DNA of 43,464 nucleotides from Methanothrix sp. (lineage in GTDB: Archaea > Halobacteriota > Methanosarcinia > Methanotrichales > Methanotrichaceae), in the NCBI GenBank assembly GCA_017994055.1, contig JAGOLL010000011.1, positions 1 to 43,464 of the forward strand. The letters are read 5' to 3'. The notes below the pieces were generated by a model that was given only the letters and a program-made list of their open reading frames with translations, was not told the DNA's origin and made no database searches. Shown in pieces: positions 1 through 8,168 of this stretch. Within the stretch, counting starts at the first letter, position 1, and every line of letters begins with the position of its first letter. Position numbers and translations under genes: made by a program.

Positions 1-2318
1 CGGGCATAGGCATGTCTGTGCCCGAGGCCCGCTCCATTGCCGAGGTGCTGGGCCGCGATCCCACCCTCACCGAGCTGTTCTGCTATGATGCCATGTGGTC
101 CGAGCACTGCTCCTACAAGAGCTCCCGAGCCACACTGAAGGAGTTTCTGCCCACCGACGGCCCCAATGTGGTCATGGGCCCGGTGGAGGACTCCGGGATC
201 GTGGCCATAGACGACCAGTGGTGCGTGGTCATCTCCCACGAGAGCCACAATCACCCCAGCCAGATCCTCCCCAACGAGGGTGCGGCCACGGGCATCGGCG
301 GCATCGTCCGCGATGTCAACTGCATGGGGGCGACAGTTGTGGCTACCGCCGATCCCCTCCGCTTCGGCGACCCCTACGGGCCAAAAGCCAGCAAGGTCCG
401 CTGGGTGGCGGAAGGAGTGGTGGACGGCATCTGGCAGTACGGCAATGCTTTGGGCGTGCCCAATATGGGGGGAGACATTGTCTTCAATGAGAGCTTCGAC
501 GACAACTGCCTGGTCAATGTGGTGTCCTTAGGCATAGTCCGGCGGAACCAGATCATCCGCTCCCGCGCCCCGCCCGCCGCGGGTGAGGGCGGCTACGATG
601 TGATCCTGGTGGGAAAGCCCACTGACTCCAGCGGTTTGGGGGGCGTTACCTTCGCCTCCGAGGCCCTGCGGGAGGAGGATGAGGAGACCAACCGCGGCGC
701 AGTGCAGATCCCCGATCCCTTCCTCAAGAATGTGCTCTTCAAGGCCAACGCCGACCTCTTCGCCCTGGTCCGGGCGGAGGGGATAGAGATAGGCTTCAAG
801 GACCTGGGCGGCGGCGGCTTCACCTGCGCCACCTCGGAGATGGGCTCCGCCGGCGGCTTCGGCATGGAGATCAACCTGGATGATATGCATAAAGCAGCCG
901 ACTTTCCCCCTGAGGTCTTGAGCATAGCCGAGACCCAGGAGCGCTTCCTGATCGTCTCCCCTCCCGAGCTGCGGGAGAGGATTCTCAAGATCTACAATGA
1001 GGACTGGGACCTTCCCAATGTCTATGAGGGGGCCCGGGCCAGCGTGGTGGGCAAGATCAACACCGGCGACAGATTCACAGTCACCTACAATGGCGAGACC
1101 GTCTGCGATGTGCCCATCCAGCACCTCACCGGCGGCATCCGCTACAAGCGCCTGGAGATCCCCAGGACCATTAAGCTTGCTGAACCGGCGGTGGATGAGC
1201 CCTCCGATTGCAATGAGATCCTGCTCAAGATCCTGGCCTCACCCAACATCGCCTCCCGAGAGCATGTCTACCGCTACTATGATACCGAGGTCATGGGCAA
1301 TGCCGTGATCCGGCCGGGCGAGGCCGACGCCGGCCTCATCGCCCCTGTGCGCGGCGAAAAATTCGGCGTGGCCCTGGCCGTGGACAGCAATCCCTTCTAC
1401 GGCCGCATCAGCCCCTTCTGGGGAGGAGCCACCGCCGTGGCCGAGGCCATGAGAAATGTGGCCGCCATAGGAGCCGTCCCCGCCACCCTCACCGACTGCC
1501 TCAACTACGGCAATCCGGAAAAGCCGGAGGCCTTCTGGGAGTTTCGAGAAGGAGTGAAGGGCATAGCCGAATCCTGCAAGAACCTCTACCTCAAGGGCTA
1601 TGAAGACCAGCAGCAACCGGTGCCCATAGTCTCCGGCAACGTCAGCTTCTACAACGAGTCCCCCCAGGGCTCGGTGGATCCCTCGCCGGTCATAGCCTGC
1701 GTGGGAATCATCAAGGACTTCTCCAAGGCCATAACCATGGACCTCAAGGACGCCGGAGACAGCCTCTATCTCATCGGCCCAAGATTCGATGAGCTGGGCG
1801 GCTCGGAGTACTACCGTACCGCACTTCATGAGACAGGAGCCAATGTCCCCATCGTGCGCTTCGATCTGGAGAGGAGCATGATCTATGCGGTGATAGATGC
1901 TATAGATGAGGGGCTCCTGGCCGCGGCCCATGACATCTCCAACGGCGGCCTGGCGGCAAGCATCTGCGAGATGGCCCTGGTCCGCCCGGCCCGCTTTGGA
2001 GTGGATCTGAATTTAGACCGGGTGCAGTGTGGTGAGAGCGGTGACGGGGGCGGCGAAGGCGGCAGCCAGGAGGCAGGCCTGAGGACGGACAGGCTCCTCT
2101 TCTCCGAGTCCTCCGGCTTTGTCCTGGAGGCCAAAAAGGGCAAAGAGGCCCGGCTGGGCGAGGTTTTAGCCGACCATGGCCTGATGGCCATGCAGATTGG
2201 AACTGTGACTGGCAAGAGAAGGATTGTGATGTCAAGATCGGAGAGGACTTTTGTCGACCTGGATTTAGATCAGGCCAGAGAGGCATGGACCGCCGGCCTG
2301 GTGGAGGCGATGAGATGA
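1..2318 (+). CDS. purL: Phosphoribosylformylglycinamidine synthase subunit PurL (5' end cut by window)
   Basis: Large subunit of FGAM synthase in purine biosynthesis: it makes formylglycinamidine ribonucleotide (FGAM) from FGAR with ATP, using ammonia delivered by PurQ. Counting from the ATG at base 12, the family motif EHCSYKS is at residues 31-37, the catalytic SHNHPS loop at 78-83 and the nucleotide-binding GAATGIGG at 90-97. The frame stays open through Gly-Ile-Gly upstream of that ATG to the window edge, and PurL proteins usually carry an N-terminal stretch ending in this kind of sequence, so the true start probably lies outside. A Gly/Glu-rich insertion sits near residues 675-690. The stop overlaps the purQ start by four bases (ATGA), so the two are translationally coupled. 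The identity is very sure. Confidence 0.97.
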   Translation, partial: GIGMSVPEARSIAEVLGRDPTLTELFCYDAMWSEHCSYKSSRATLKEFLPTDGPNVVMGPVEDSGIVAIDDQWCVVISHESHNHPSQILPNEGAATGIGGIVRDVNCMGATVVATADPLRFGDPYGPKASKVRWVAEGVVDGIWQYGNALGVPNMGGDIVFNESFDDNCLVNVVSLGIVRRNQIIRSRAPPAAGEGGYDVILVGKPTDSSGLGGVTFASEALREEDEETNRGAVQIPDPFLKNVLFKANADLFALVRAEGIEIGFKDLGGGGFTCATSEMGSAGGFGMEINLDDMHKAADFPPEVLSIAETQERFLIVSPPELRERILKIYNEDWDLPNVYEGARASVVGKINTGDRFTVTYNGETVCDVPIQHLTGGIRYKRLEIPRTIKLAEPAVDEPSDCNEILLKILASPNIASREHVYRYYDTEVMGNAVIRPGEADAGLIAPVRGEKFGVALAVDSNPFYGRISPFWGGATAVAEAMRNVAAIGAVPATLTDCLNYGNPEKPEAFWEFREGVKGIAESCKNLYLKGYEDQQQPVPIVSGNVSFYNESPQGSVDPSPVIACVGIIKDFSKAITMDLKDAGDSLYLIGPRFDELGGSEYYRTALHETGANVPIVRFDLERSMIYAVIDAIDEGLLAAAHDISNGGLAASICEMALVRPARFGVDLNLDRVQCGESGDGGGEGGSQEAGLRTDRLLFSESSGFVLEAKKGKEARLGEVLADHGLMAMQIGTVTGKRRIVMSRSERTFVDLDLDQAREAWTAGLVEAMR

Positions 2319-3130
2319 AGATCGCGGTTCTACAGTTCCCGGGAACCAACTGCGAGTTTGAGACCCTGGTGGCAGTAAAGGCCGTGGGCATGGATGGGGA
2401 GATCTTCCGCTGGAACCGGCAGGCGGGAGAGTTATCCGGCTTTGACGGCTTTATCCTTCCGGGAGGCTTCTCTTATCAGGACCGCCTTCGGGCCGGGGCC
2501 ATCGCCGCCAAGGAGCCCGTTCTTGCCGCTCTAAAGGAGGAGGCAGACAAGGGCAAGCCCATCATAGGCATCTGCAACGGATTTCAGATCCTGGTGGAGG
2601 CTGGACTGCTTCCCGGCAAGTCGGGAGCCTGCTCCGCAGATAAAAGCATAGATATGGCCCTGGCTCAGAATGTGATGGTCACAGGAGGAAAGATCGTCCG
2701 CCGGGGCTACTATTGCGACTGGGTCCACCTCAGGCATGAGGCCCCGGCCAGAAGGTCCTCCGGCTCCTTTGCTATAGAGAGGGGAGCCCTGCTCAAGATC
2801 CCCATCGCCCATGGCGAGGGAAATCTGGTGACGGCCACCCCCGGACTGATCAAAGATCTAAACGAGAAAAATCAGGTCATCTTCCGCTACTGTGACAAAA
2901 ACGGCCGGATCATAGATGAGTTTCCCTGTAACGTCAACGGCAGCACCGAGAGCATCGCCGCCATATGCAATGAGCAGGGAAATGTTCTGGGCATGATGCC
3001 CCATCCGGAGAGGGCCTTCTTTGCCTGGCAGCTTCCCGCCTTCGATCCCAGAAAGCAGAGGCCGGACGAGCCCGGACCGGGAAGAAGGATCTTTGAATCT
3101 ATGAAACGCTACATTGAGGTGAGAGCATGA
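2315..3130 (+). CDS. purQ: Phosphoribosylformylglycinamidine synthase subunit PurQ (glutaminase)
   Basis: Class I glutamine amidotransferase that hydrolyses glutamine and channels ammonia to PurL. The ATG at 2315 overlaps the purL stop and gives a protein starting MKIAVLQFPGTNCE, typical for the family. An in-frame start 30 bases upstream would add unrelated residues. The nucleophile is Cys87 in GICNGF, and the other triad members are His230 and Glu232 in MPHPER. The length of 271 residues fits archaeal PurQ, which is longer than the roughly 230-residue Bacillus form. The stop codon overlaps the purS ATG by four bases, so purL, purQ and purS form one coupled operon. Confidence 0.97.
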   Translation: MKIAVLQFPGTNCEFETLVAVKAVGMDGEIFRWNRQAGELSGFDGFILPGGFSYQDRLRAGAIAAKEPVLAALKEEADKGKPIIGICNGFQILVEAGLLPGKSGACSADKSIDMALAQNVMVTGGKIVRRGYYCDWVHLRHEAPARRSSGSFAIERGALLKIPIAHGEGNLVTATPGLIKDLNEKNQVIFRYCDKNGRIIDEFPCNVNGSTESIAAICNEQGNVLGMMPHPERAFFAWQLPAFDPRKQRPDEPGPGRRIFESMKRYIEVRA

Positions 3131-3609
3131 GCCAGAAGATCAATCTGCGAGTCTGGCTGAAGATACCCGACGCCGAGGCGGCCACGGTCAAGAACACCCT
3201 CATCCGCCGGCTGGGCTATGGCAGCATCCTCTCTGATGTCAAGAAGGAGCGCCTCTTCTCCATTGAGGTGGAGGGCGGCGATCCCCTGGAGCTGGCTAAA
3301 AGCTTTGCCAGAGAGCTGGTCAATGAGAACAAGGAGAGCCATAAGGTCTATGTCGACCTCCTGGACTATGAAGAGGACTATGTCCCGGTAAAGGTCGCCC
3401 TGCACATTGAGGATGGTGAAGCCATCTCCATCCGGGAGCGGCTGCGTCGCCGCCTGGGCTTCTCCAGTGTGGTGGATGTGAAGAAAGCCACGGTATGGAA
3501 GCTGTACTTCAAGACCCTCCGGCCGGAGGCCCAGATCGCCGCAAAGGAGATTGCGGAGAAGCTGCTGATCAATCCGCATAAGGACAGCTATGAGATACTG
3601 AGCCACTAA
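3127..3609 (+). CDS. purS: PurS, tandem double-domain form
   Basis: PurS is a small (about 80 residue) protein that bridges PurL and PurQ in the FGAM synthase complex. This one has 160 residues and contains two PurS-like halves. Half one is residues 4-77, with RRLG at 27-30 and DVKK at 37-40. Half two is residues 85-159, with RRLG at 108-111 and DVKK at 117-120. Each half has the beta-alpha-beta-beta-alpha pattern of PurS, ending in a Tyr-containing strand. Position in a purL-purQ operon, with a four-base overlap, supports the call. Bacterial PurS acts as a homodimer, so a covalent dimer is a sensible inference. The second half is closer to canonical PurS at its C-terminus (LLINPHKDSYEI). Confidence 0.87.
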   Translation: MSQKINLRVWLKIPDAEAATVKNTLIRRLGYGSILSDVKKERLFSIEVEGGDPLELAKSFARELVNENKESHKVYVDLLDYEEDYVPVKVALHIEDGEAISIRERLRRRLGFSSVVDVKKATVWKLYFKTLRPEAQIAAKEIAEKLLINPHKDSYEILSH

Positions 3610-3617
3610 AACCATAT

Positions 3618-3661
3618 GGCTGGATGAAGGGCCAGAAGCAGTAGAAGCCCTTCATCCAGCC
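3618..3661 (+). terminator. Perfect 15-bp hairpin after purS
   Basis: GGCTGGATGAAGGGC at 3618-3632 pairs without mismatch with 3647-3661 across a 14-nt loop. It begins nine bases after the purS stop and is followed about 10-20 bases later by a T/A-rich run (TATATTTTTAAAG). It probably ends or stabilises the purLQS transcript. Archaeal termination usually needs only T-runs, so a role in mRNA 3'-end protection is equally possible. Confidence 0.6.
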
Positions 3662-3687
3662 TGCATCGACACAATTATATTTTTAAA

Positions 3688-3882
3688 GAATTTTAATATA
3701 AACTTAAAAGGGATCTTAAAGGGGATAGATGCCGCCCGCCGGGGTAGCTGAAAAAGAGTTCGGGCGGTCTAAATAATAGTAGCAGCGTCGGATATGAGTA
3801 GATTAGCCCTGCGGGTCGAAAGTGATGAGGCGAGAGAAGCAGCGATATCTGGATGAGAAGAGAGTTGCGAGGAGACCGGTTC
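3688..3882 (+). promoter_or_regulatory. Candidate promoter and long structured leader
   Basis: An AT-rich stretch containing TTTTAATATAAAC near 3690-3703 looks like an archaeal TATA element. A start site about 25 bases later would leave a leader of about 150 nt before the ATG at 3883. That leader contains CCGCCCG (3732-3738) pairing with CGGGCGG (3761-3767) around a 22-nt loop. I recognise no known riboswitch class. The transcript start is inferred. Confidence 0.35.
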
Positions 3883-4236
3883 ATGAGGATGATTGAGATA
3901 GAGATTGTGGGAAAGGGGAAAGCTCTGGCCAAACTGGACGAGAGAAATCCCGGCATAAGGGAAGCATTTTTCCGGGCCCTGCCGATGGAGGGCAGGGCCA
4001 GCCTCTGGGGCGAGGAGGTCTACTTCGATGTGCCCCTGCAGATGAATGACGAGAATCCTTCCCCCACTGCATCAGCGGGCGATGTCTGCTATTGGTCTCC
4101 AGGGCCCGCTTTTTGCATATTCTTCGGCAAGACCCAGCCTTACTCGGCAGTAAACCATATCGGAAAGATCAGCGAGGGGCTGGAGATATTCCGGCGGGCC
4201 GAGGCGGGAGACAGAATAATAATCCGGAGACGATAA
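3883..4236 (+). CDS. Cyclophilin-like-fold protein (DUF369/COG2164-type)
   Basis: A 117-residue protein with features of the DUF369/TM1367-type cyclophilin-like beta-barrel family: an N-terminal IEIEIVGKGKALAKL strand region, EVYFDVP in the middle, GDVCYWSPGPAFCIFFG with the family's conserved Gly-Asp-x-x-Tyr-Trp-Pro feature, and a C-terminal GDRIIIRR strand. The family's biochemical role is not settled, and no peptidyl-prolyl isomerase activity should be assumed. I chose the ATG at 3883 because GGAG lies eight bases upstream. The frame is open 30 bases further up, and an ATG six bases downstream (3889) is also possible. It stands alone, about 270 bp after purS, with a long leader. Confidence 0.72.
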   Translation: MRMIEIEIVGKGKALAKLDERNPGIREAFFRALPMEGRASLWGEEVYFDVPLQMNDENPSPTASAGDVCYWSPGPAFCIFFGKTQPYSAVNHIGKISEGLEIFRRAEAGDRIIIRRR

Positions 4237-4388
4237 GAGGCTGCACATAGAATAGAATCCGCCTTTCCCGGCCACCTTCGGCCAGGAGGAGGCCGGAGTA
4301 CCCTGCCGCATGGGAAGGAGGAGGCGAGGAGGGAATGGCTATGGCAGGGTCTCATGGAAGGCCAGGATCTGACCTTATGAGGAGATAT

Positions 4389-4601
4389 TCATTCCAATCC
4401 CCTTAGATTGTCCACATCGTATCCGGCTTCCTTTAAGACCTTTGATTTGGGAGTCCATCTGATCTCCATCTGCTCATAGGTCTCTCCTGTGGAATAGCAC
4501 CGGACCATGGGGGCTCCTATGAACTCCACCCTTTTGTAGCAGAGGGGGCATACGGCTACCTCAACTTCGCCGTTCTCATTCTCTCTTTCGATATTGAACA
4601 T
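4389..4601 (-). CDS. Small Cys-containing conserved-type hypothetical protein
   Basis: A 70-residue protein, MFNIERENENGEVEVAVCPL at its N-terminus, with a CPLC knuckle followed by a single Cys about 15 residues later. This suggests part of a zinc-ribbon-like fold, but three cysteines do not prove metal binding. The C-terminal half is charged (IRWTPKSKVLKEAGYDVDNL). The start was chosen from the ribosome-binding site: AGGTGA lies five bases before the ATG at 4601 and covers an in-frame GTG three codons upstream, which makes that GTG an unlikely start. It is transcribed away from the repeat-bearing gap at 4602-4935. I do not recognise a named family. Confidence 0.6.
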   Translation of the reverse strand: MFNIERENENGEVEVAVCPLCYKRVEFIGAPMVRCYSTGETYEQMEIRWTPKSKVLKEAGYDVDNLRGLE

Positions 4602-4760
4602 CTTATTCACCTGATATATTAGAATTTTAAAAATTATTAAACTAGCATCATTATTTTAATGGCCATTCAGGGCTACTTGGTTCATATCTGAGATCATTCG
4701 ATGGACTTCTAATTTCAGTATGTACTGGTTGTTTTTCTCTATTTAACTCTGTTTAAGAAA

Positions 4761-4800
4761 AGTTCATAACTATTCATAACAATTCATAGCCATCCATCGC
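4761..4800. repeat. 10-bp tandem units (TTCATAAC-like)
   Basis: Four consecutive 10-base units, AGTTCATAAC, TATTCATAAC, AATTCATAGC and CATCCATCGC, share a TTCATA core with one helical-turn spacing. The fourth is degenerate. They lie about 160 bp upstream of the small minus-strand gene and could be a protein-binding array. Chance in an AT-rich gap is not excluded. Confidence 0.4.
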
Positions 4801-4880
4801 TGCTCATCCCGGCTCCGTCATCAATCATAGGATGCTGATTACATTTTATGATGTATAGTTGGGCTCTGAAAGGAAAAGAG

Positions 4881-4911
4881 AGAGGAAGATGATTCTGAGT
4901 CCCCTTCCTCT
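4881..4911 (-). terminator. Hairpin downstream of metK
   Basis: AGAGGAAG (4881-4888) pairs perfectly with CTTCCTCT (4904-4911) around a 15-nt loop, 25 bases beyond the AdoMet synthetase stop. Read on the minus strand it is followed by a pyrimidine-rich, T-containing run. It is a plausible transcript end for the metK gene. Confidence 0.4.
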
Positions 4912-4935
4912 GGGAAAATGGGCAATTTTCTTTAT

Positions 4936-6126
4936 TCAATAGGTGGATATCTCTCCCCGGAACAGCATCTGCTGCAGCTTGGGGATATTGGCCAGCCAGC
5001 CGTCCAGTATCTCTGTCGCCCCTGCCTCCAGGCTCTTCATATCCACCCCATTCTTGGGCACAATCTGGATGCTGGCGATATGGGGCTCGTCTATGGGCTT
5101 GCCGATCTGGGAGAGGATTTTGATATAGACCTCATCGATTCCCTGCACCTCGGCGGCAATTTGCCGGGCGGCCTCGGTGGAGAGCAGATTGTAGATCTTT
5201 CCCACATGGTTGATGGGATTCTTGCCGCATGTCGCCTCCAGGCTCATGGGCCGGTTGGGAGTGATCATGCCGTTGGCCCGGTTGCCCCGGCCCACCGCCC
5301 CATCGTCTCCCATCTCCGCCGATGTGCCGGTGACGGTGATGTAAACCGATCCGTCCTCAATGCTGTCCGCCACATTCATCTGGGCGGTGACCTTGCGGGC
5401 GGTGAACTGCCGGGCATGCTCCACCAGATGCTCCACGATCTCCCTCTTGATGTCGGAATACTCCTTGAGGTTGGATACATGCCGGTCCACCATGGCGCAG
5501 GCGATGGTCAGGTTGATGGCATCCCCATGACGCATGCCCATGACCTTGATGTCCTCACCTATGGCCGGATACTCCTTCATCATCCGCATCATCTCCCGCT
5601 CTGTATTGTAAACTATGTTCTCCGTCTCTGATAGGGGGGCATAGCCCACACCAAAGGAGGTATCATTGGCCGATGGAACCTTGCGGCCGAAGACATCCCG
5701 CAGATCAGAGGATCCCATGCCGATCTTGGCATCCAGTATGATATGATTGTTGACATCCAGATTGGACAGCGACTCACTCAATAGCTTTCTCGCCGCCTTG
5801 ATGGCAATGGTGTCCACGGGGATCTCCTCCTCCTTGAAGACCCTGGTGGCCCGACCGGTGAGAAGAATGTAGAGCGGGCAGATGACCTCGCCTCCCCCAA
5901 AGGCCGGCCTGGATCTTCCCGCCACAATCTGGGTCTTGTCCGTATTGTGATGCAGCACCGCTCCAAATCTATCAAGGTATTCCTGGCAAAGGGCCCGGCT
6001 GATGGACTCGGCGAGGCCATCCGCCACGCTGTCCGGATGTCCGATGCCCTTCCGCTCTACGAGCTCAATCTCCTGCTGCTCCAAAGGCCTTTGATTCAGG
6101 CGCTCCACCTTGATGTTTCTCTTCAT
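4936..6126 (-). CDS. mat: Archaeal-type S-adenosylmethionine synthetase
   Basis: Makes S-adenosylmethionine from methionine and ATP in the cytosol. The 396-residue sequence is the archaeal class (COG1812), which is very divergent from bacterial MetK. It has [20 protein letters not shown] near residues 24-43, HHNTDKTQ near 60, [33 protein letters not shown] and a C-terminal region containing [12 protein letters not shown] chose the ATG at 6126 because GAGG lies seven bases upstream. A TTG two codons earlier would sit only one base from that site. A TATA-like GAATTTATTG lies about 30 bases upstream. It is transcribed alone, with the ABC permease about 118 bp upstream on the same strand. The call is firm. 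Confidence 0.96.
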   Translation of the reverse strand: MKRNIKVERLNQRPLEQQEIELVERKGIGHPDSVADGLAESISRALCQEYLDRFGAVLHHNTDKTQIVAGRSRPAFGGGEVICPLYILLTGRATRVFKEEEIPVDTIAIKAARKLLSESLSNLDVNNHIILDAKIGMGSSDLRDVFGRKVPSANDTSFGVGYAPLSETENIVYNTEREMMRMMKEYPAIGEDIKVMGMRHGDAINLTIACAMVDRHVSNLKEYSDIKREIVEHLVEHARQFTARKVTAQMNVADSIEDGSVYITVTGTSAEMGDDGAVGRGNRANGMITPNRPMSLEATCGKNPINHVGKIYNLLSTEAARQIAAEVQGIDEVYIKILSQIGKPIDEPHIASIQIVPKNGVDMKSLEAGATEILDGWLANIPKLQQMLFRGEISTY

Positions 6127-6243
6127 GACCAATCCTCTGATTTGCTCAATAAATTCTCTGACGGATCTCTGGCCTCAATAAAGGCAATTATCATATTAAG
6201 GCTTCGCGCCCTGTCGGCACTACAGCTTGCCATCTTGAAAAGA

Positions 6244-7032
6244 TCACTGTGTGAGGCCTACGCGCCACTTGAGCAATCTCTCTTCCACCACATAGCGGAA
6301 GGTCCGATCTATGGCCAGGCCCAAGAGGCCCAGCACAATCATGTACATGAAGACCTCATCCATGCGGTAGTGGCCGTAGGAGTCCCAAATTTTAAAGCCG
6401 AGGCCGTTCTTGCTCACTCCGAACATCTCCGCCGCCACCAGGCACATCCAGGCAATCCCCATGGCTATTCTGATCCCTGCGGCAATGGAGGGAAGGGCCT
6501 GGGGCAGGGCCACATACCTGATAAGATCTAAGTCTCTGGTTGCGCCCAGGACCTTGGCCGACTCCACATAGACCCGGGGAAGGCTGCGAAATCCCACATA
6601 AGTATTGATCAAAATGGGAAATACAGCACCGATGAATATTATAAATCCGGCAGCACTGTTGGTTATTCCAAACCAGATTATGGCAAAGGGAATCCAGGCC
6701 AGGGGCGGTATAGGCCGCAGCAGCTCCACTATGGGATCCATAATGCTGTCCGCCACCTTGAACCAGCCCATGATCATCCCCGCCGGAAGAGCCACCAGCA
6801 GTCCCGCCCCAAGTCCTATGGCAAAGTGCAGAGAGCTGACCGGAAGGTCCTCTCTGAGAATGGATGACCAGTTATCGACAAAGGCCTGAACCACCTGAAT
6901 GAAGCTGGGCAGGATCAGCCGATCATCGACCAAGACGGCTGCCAACTGCCAGAGGACCAAAAATCCCAGGATGGAAAGGGCGGAGATGCCCTGACTTCTC
7001 AGAGCACTCCAGTATCTATTGGATCTATTCAG
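6244..7032 (-). CDS. ABC transporter permease, SsuC/TauC type
   Basis: Inner-membrane permease of a nitrate/sulfonate/taurine-type importer (BPD_transp_1 family). The EAA-loop region reads ESAKVLGATRDLDLIRYVAL, followed by PQALPSIAAGIRIAMGIAW, as in SsuC/TauC proteins. Five to six membrane spans are visible. The start is unusual. The only ordinary start codon is a TTG at 6960, which would cut into the first membrane helix. The frame is open further upstream and encodes a plausible cytoplasmic N-terminus. A CTG at 7032 lies six bases after AAGGTGA and overlaps the end of the binding-protein gene. I used that start (263 residues). No ATG, GTG or TTG exists in frame between them. The substrate cannot be read from sequence. 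Confidence 0.85.
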   Translation of the reverse strand: MNRSNRYWSALRSQGISALSILGFLVLWQLAAVLVDDRLILPSFIQVVQAFVDNWSSILREDLPVSSLHFAIGLGAGLLVALPAGMIMGWFKVADSIMDPIVELLRPIPPLAWIPFAIIWFGITNSAAGFIIFIGAVFPILINTYVGFRSLPRVYVESAKVLGATRDLDLIRYVALPQALPSIAAGIRIAMGIAWMCLVAAEMFGVSKNGLGFKIWDSYGHYRMDEVFMYMIVLGLLGLAIDRTFRYVVEERLLKWRVGLTQ

Positions 7033-8044
7033 CGCCCTTCACCTTCTGATACAAGCTGGTGTCGAAGAGATCCTCCTCATAGAGCTCCCTTGCGGTGTAT
7101 TTCATGTCGTAGTCCACCTTAGCATATTCGACTGTGGATGAGACCTGAAGGTTGGGATCGCTCACCCATTTGCCGTCCCAGCTCTCTACGGAATGCTCGA
7201 TCTCCGTGAGGTTGCCCTTGGTCTTCTTGGCATAGATCTCGGCAGCCTCTTTTGGATGGGCATTGATGTAATCGGTGGCCTTGATGTGGACCTTGATGAT
7301 TGCCTCCACCAGCTCCGGCTGCTCCTGGATCAGCTTATCGGTTACAACCAGGCTGCAGCAGGCATGGTTCGGCCACATCTCTCCGGAATGAACCACAACT
7401 TTTCCCTTATTCTTCATCTCAATGATGGAAGGGGCAGGATGGGGCAGGAACACGCCATCTACCGCTCCGGAGGATAGAGCACTAATAGCCGGTCCCGGGT
7501 CCATGGCCTTGATATCAATCGAATTTGCATCCACGCCGTTGTCCTTTAGCCATTTCTTCATTACCGTATCCTGAATCGAGCCGGGTGGGAAGGTGCCGAC
7601 GGATAATCCTGCAAGCGATTCTGGTCCCTTGTAGTCCTTATCCAGGCTGAGAACCAGATCCGAGCCGTTTATATTTACCGCAGCTACAATCTTGGCCGGC
7701 AGTCCTGCAGATATAGCGGATATGGGTGGAGCTGTTCCCACATATGCCGCGTCCAGCTCACCTGCCACCATTGCCTGCATCTCCGGAACCCCGGTGGGGA
7801 ACTCAAATTCCTTGACCTCGGTTATGCCGAAGGGCTTGAGGTCCTCCGCCCACCAGCCCTTCTCCATAGCCACCATCTCTGCAATTTGATGGGTGCTGGG
7901 CTGGTATCCTATGCGCAAAGTGGAGATCTTTCCGGTCATCTTCTCCTGGGAGGTGGCATTCTCCTCCTTCTCCGGAGAAGAGATGCAGCCCAGAGACATC
8001 ACAGCCACCGCCGCCAGAATAGTTATAATCATATATTTATTCAA
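7025..8044 (-). CDS. ABC transporter substrate-binding lipoprotein, SsuA/NMT1 type
   Basis: Extracellular solute-binding lipoprotein of the same importer. The N-terminus is a lipoprotein signal ending in VAVMSLGC. The mature part has LRIGYQPSTHQIAEMVAMEK, EFEFPTGVPEMQAMVAGELD and a hinge region typical of SsuA/TauA/NMT1 proteins. Three starts are possible: ATG 8074, ATG 8050 and TTG 8044. A TATA-like CTTTATAC at 8084-8091 would place the transcript start near 8062, excluding 8074. AGGTGAT (8049-8055) overlaps the 8050 ATG and lies four bases before TTG 8044, which gives MNKYMIITILAAVAVMSLGC, a compact signal. The likely ligand class is a small anion such as a sulfonate, but this is inference. 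The gene is divergent from the coenzyme M gene at 8300. Confidence 0.87.
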   Translation of the reverse strand: MNKYMIITILAAVAVMSLGCISSPEKEENATSQEKMTGKISTLRIGYQPSTHQIAEMVAMEKGWWAEDLKPFGITEVKEFEFPTGVPEMQAMVAGELDAAYVGTAPPISAISAGLPAKIVAAVNINGSDLVLSLDKDYKGPESLAGLSVGTFPPGSIQDTVMKKWLKDNGVDANSIDIKAMDPGPAISALSSGAVDGVFLPHPAPSIIEMKNKGKVVVHSGEMWPNHACCSLVVTDKLIQEQPELVEAIIKVHIKATDYINAHPKEAAEIYAKKTKGNLTEIEHSVESWDGKWVSDPNLQVSSTVEYAKVDYDMKYTARELYEEDLFDTSLYQKVKGAE

Positions 8045-8083
8045 AGACATCACCTGGTGCCAAGGTCTCTTCATCTGGGAGCC

Positions 8084-8091
8084 GTATAAAG
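8084..8091 (-). promoter_or_regulatory. TATA box for the ABC binding-protein operon
   Basis: CTTTATAC on the minus strand, about 25 bases upstream of the inferred transcript start near 8062. It supports a start codon at or below 8050 for the binding protein. Confidence 0.5.
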
Positions 8092-8147
8092 CAGTTTCCC
8101 GCCGCAGGGATTTATCTTCTCAAAATGGATAATAAGCATAGAGAATT

Positions 8148-8168
8148 GTCCAATAGTGAAGATTGGAC
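8148..8168. promoter_or_regulatory. Inverted repeat in a divergent intergenic region
   Basis: GTCCAAT (8148-8154) and ATTGGAC (8162-8168) form a perfect 7-bp inverted repeat with a 7-bp spacer, between the divergently transcribed ABC binding-protein gene and the DUF39-ferredoxin gene. The arrangement is that of a dimeric repressor operator. The rest of this 225-bp gap shows AT-rich promoter-like stretches (GGGATTTATC) and no gene. Confidence 0.5.

Larger units (their letters stand above)
4602..4935. other. Intergenic gap with 10-bp repeats and no gene
   Basis: No gene is visible in these 334 bases. The left end is AT-rich (TTTTAAAAATTATTAAA) and should hold the promoter of the minus-strand gene starting at 4601. 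In the middle, 4761-4800 carries consecutive 10-base units related to ATTCATAACA. The right end holds a hairpin listed separately. No tRNA-like arms were found. Confidence 0.5.

Noticed and set aside
528..1931. Long minus-strand frames opposite purL
   Set aside because: PurL motifs are continuous on the plus strand, and the minus frames have no ribosome-binding site or family similarity.
3740..3850. Possible C/D-box small RNA (GTGATGA and CTGA boxes)
   Set aside because: The boxes are in the wrong order and spacing, and no guide-length stretch with a paired terminal stem is present.
4237..4388. GA-rich stretch with GGCC inverted bits as a gene or RNA
   Set aside because: No open frame with a start and ribosome-binding site, and the paired segments are only 4-5 bases long.
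4918..5631. A 237-codon open frame on the plus strand
   Set aside because: Antisense to the AdoMet synthetase gene. It is His/Gly/Leu-rich without motifs, a codon-bias shadow.
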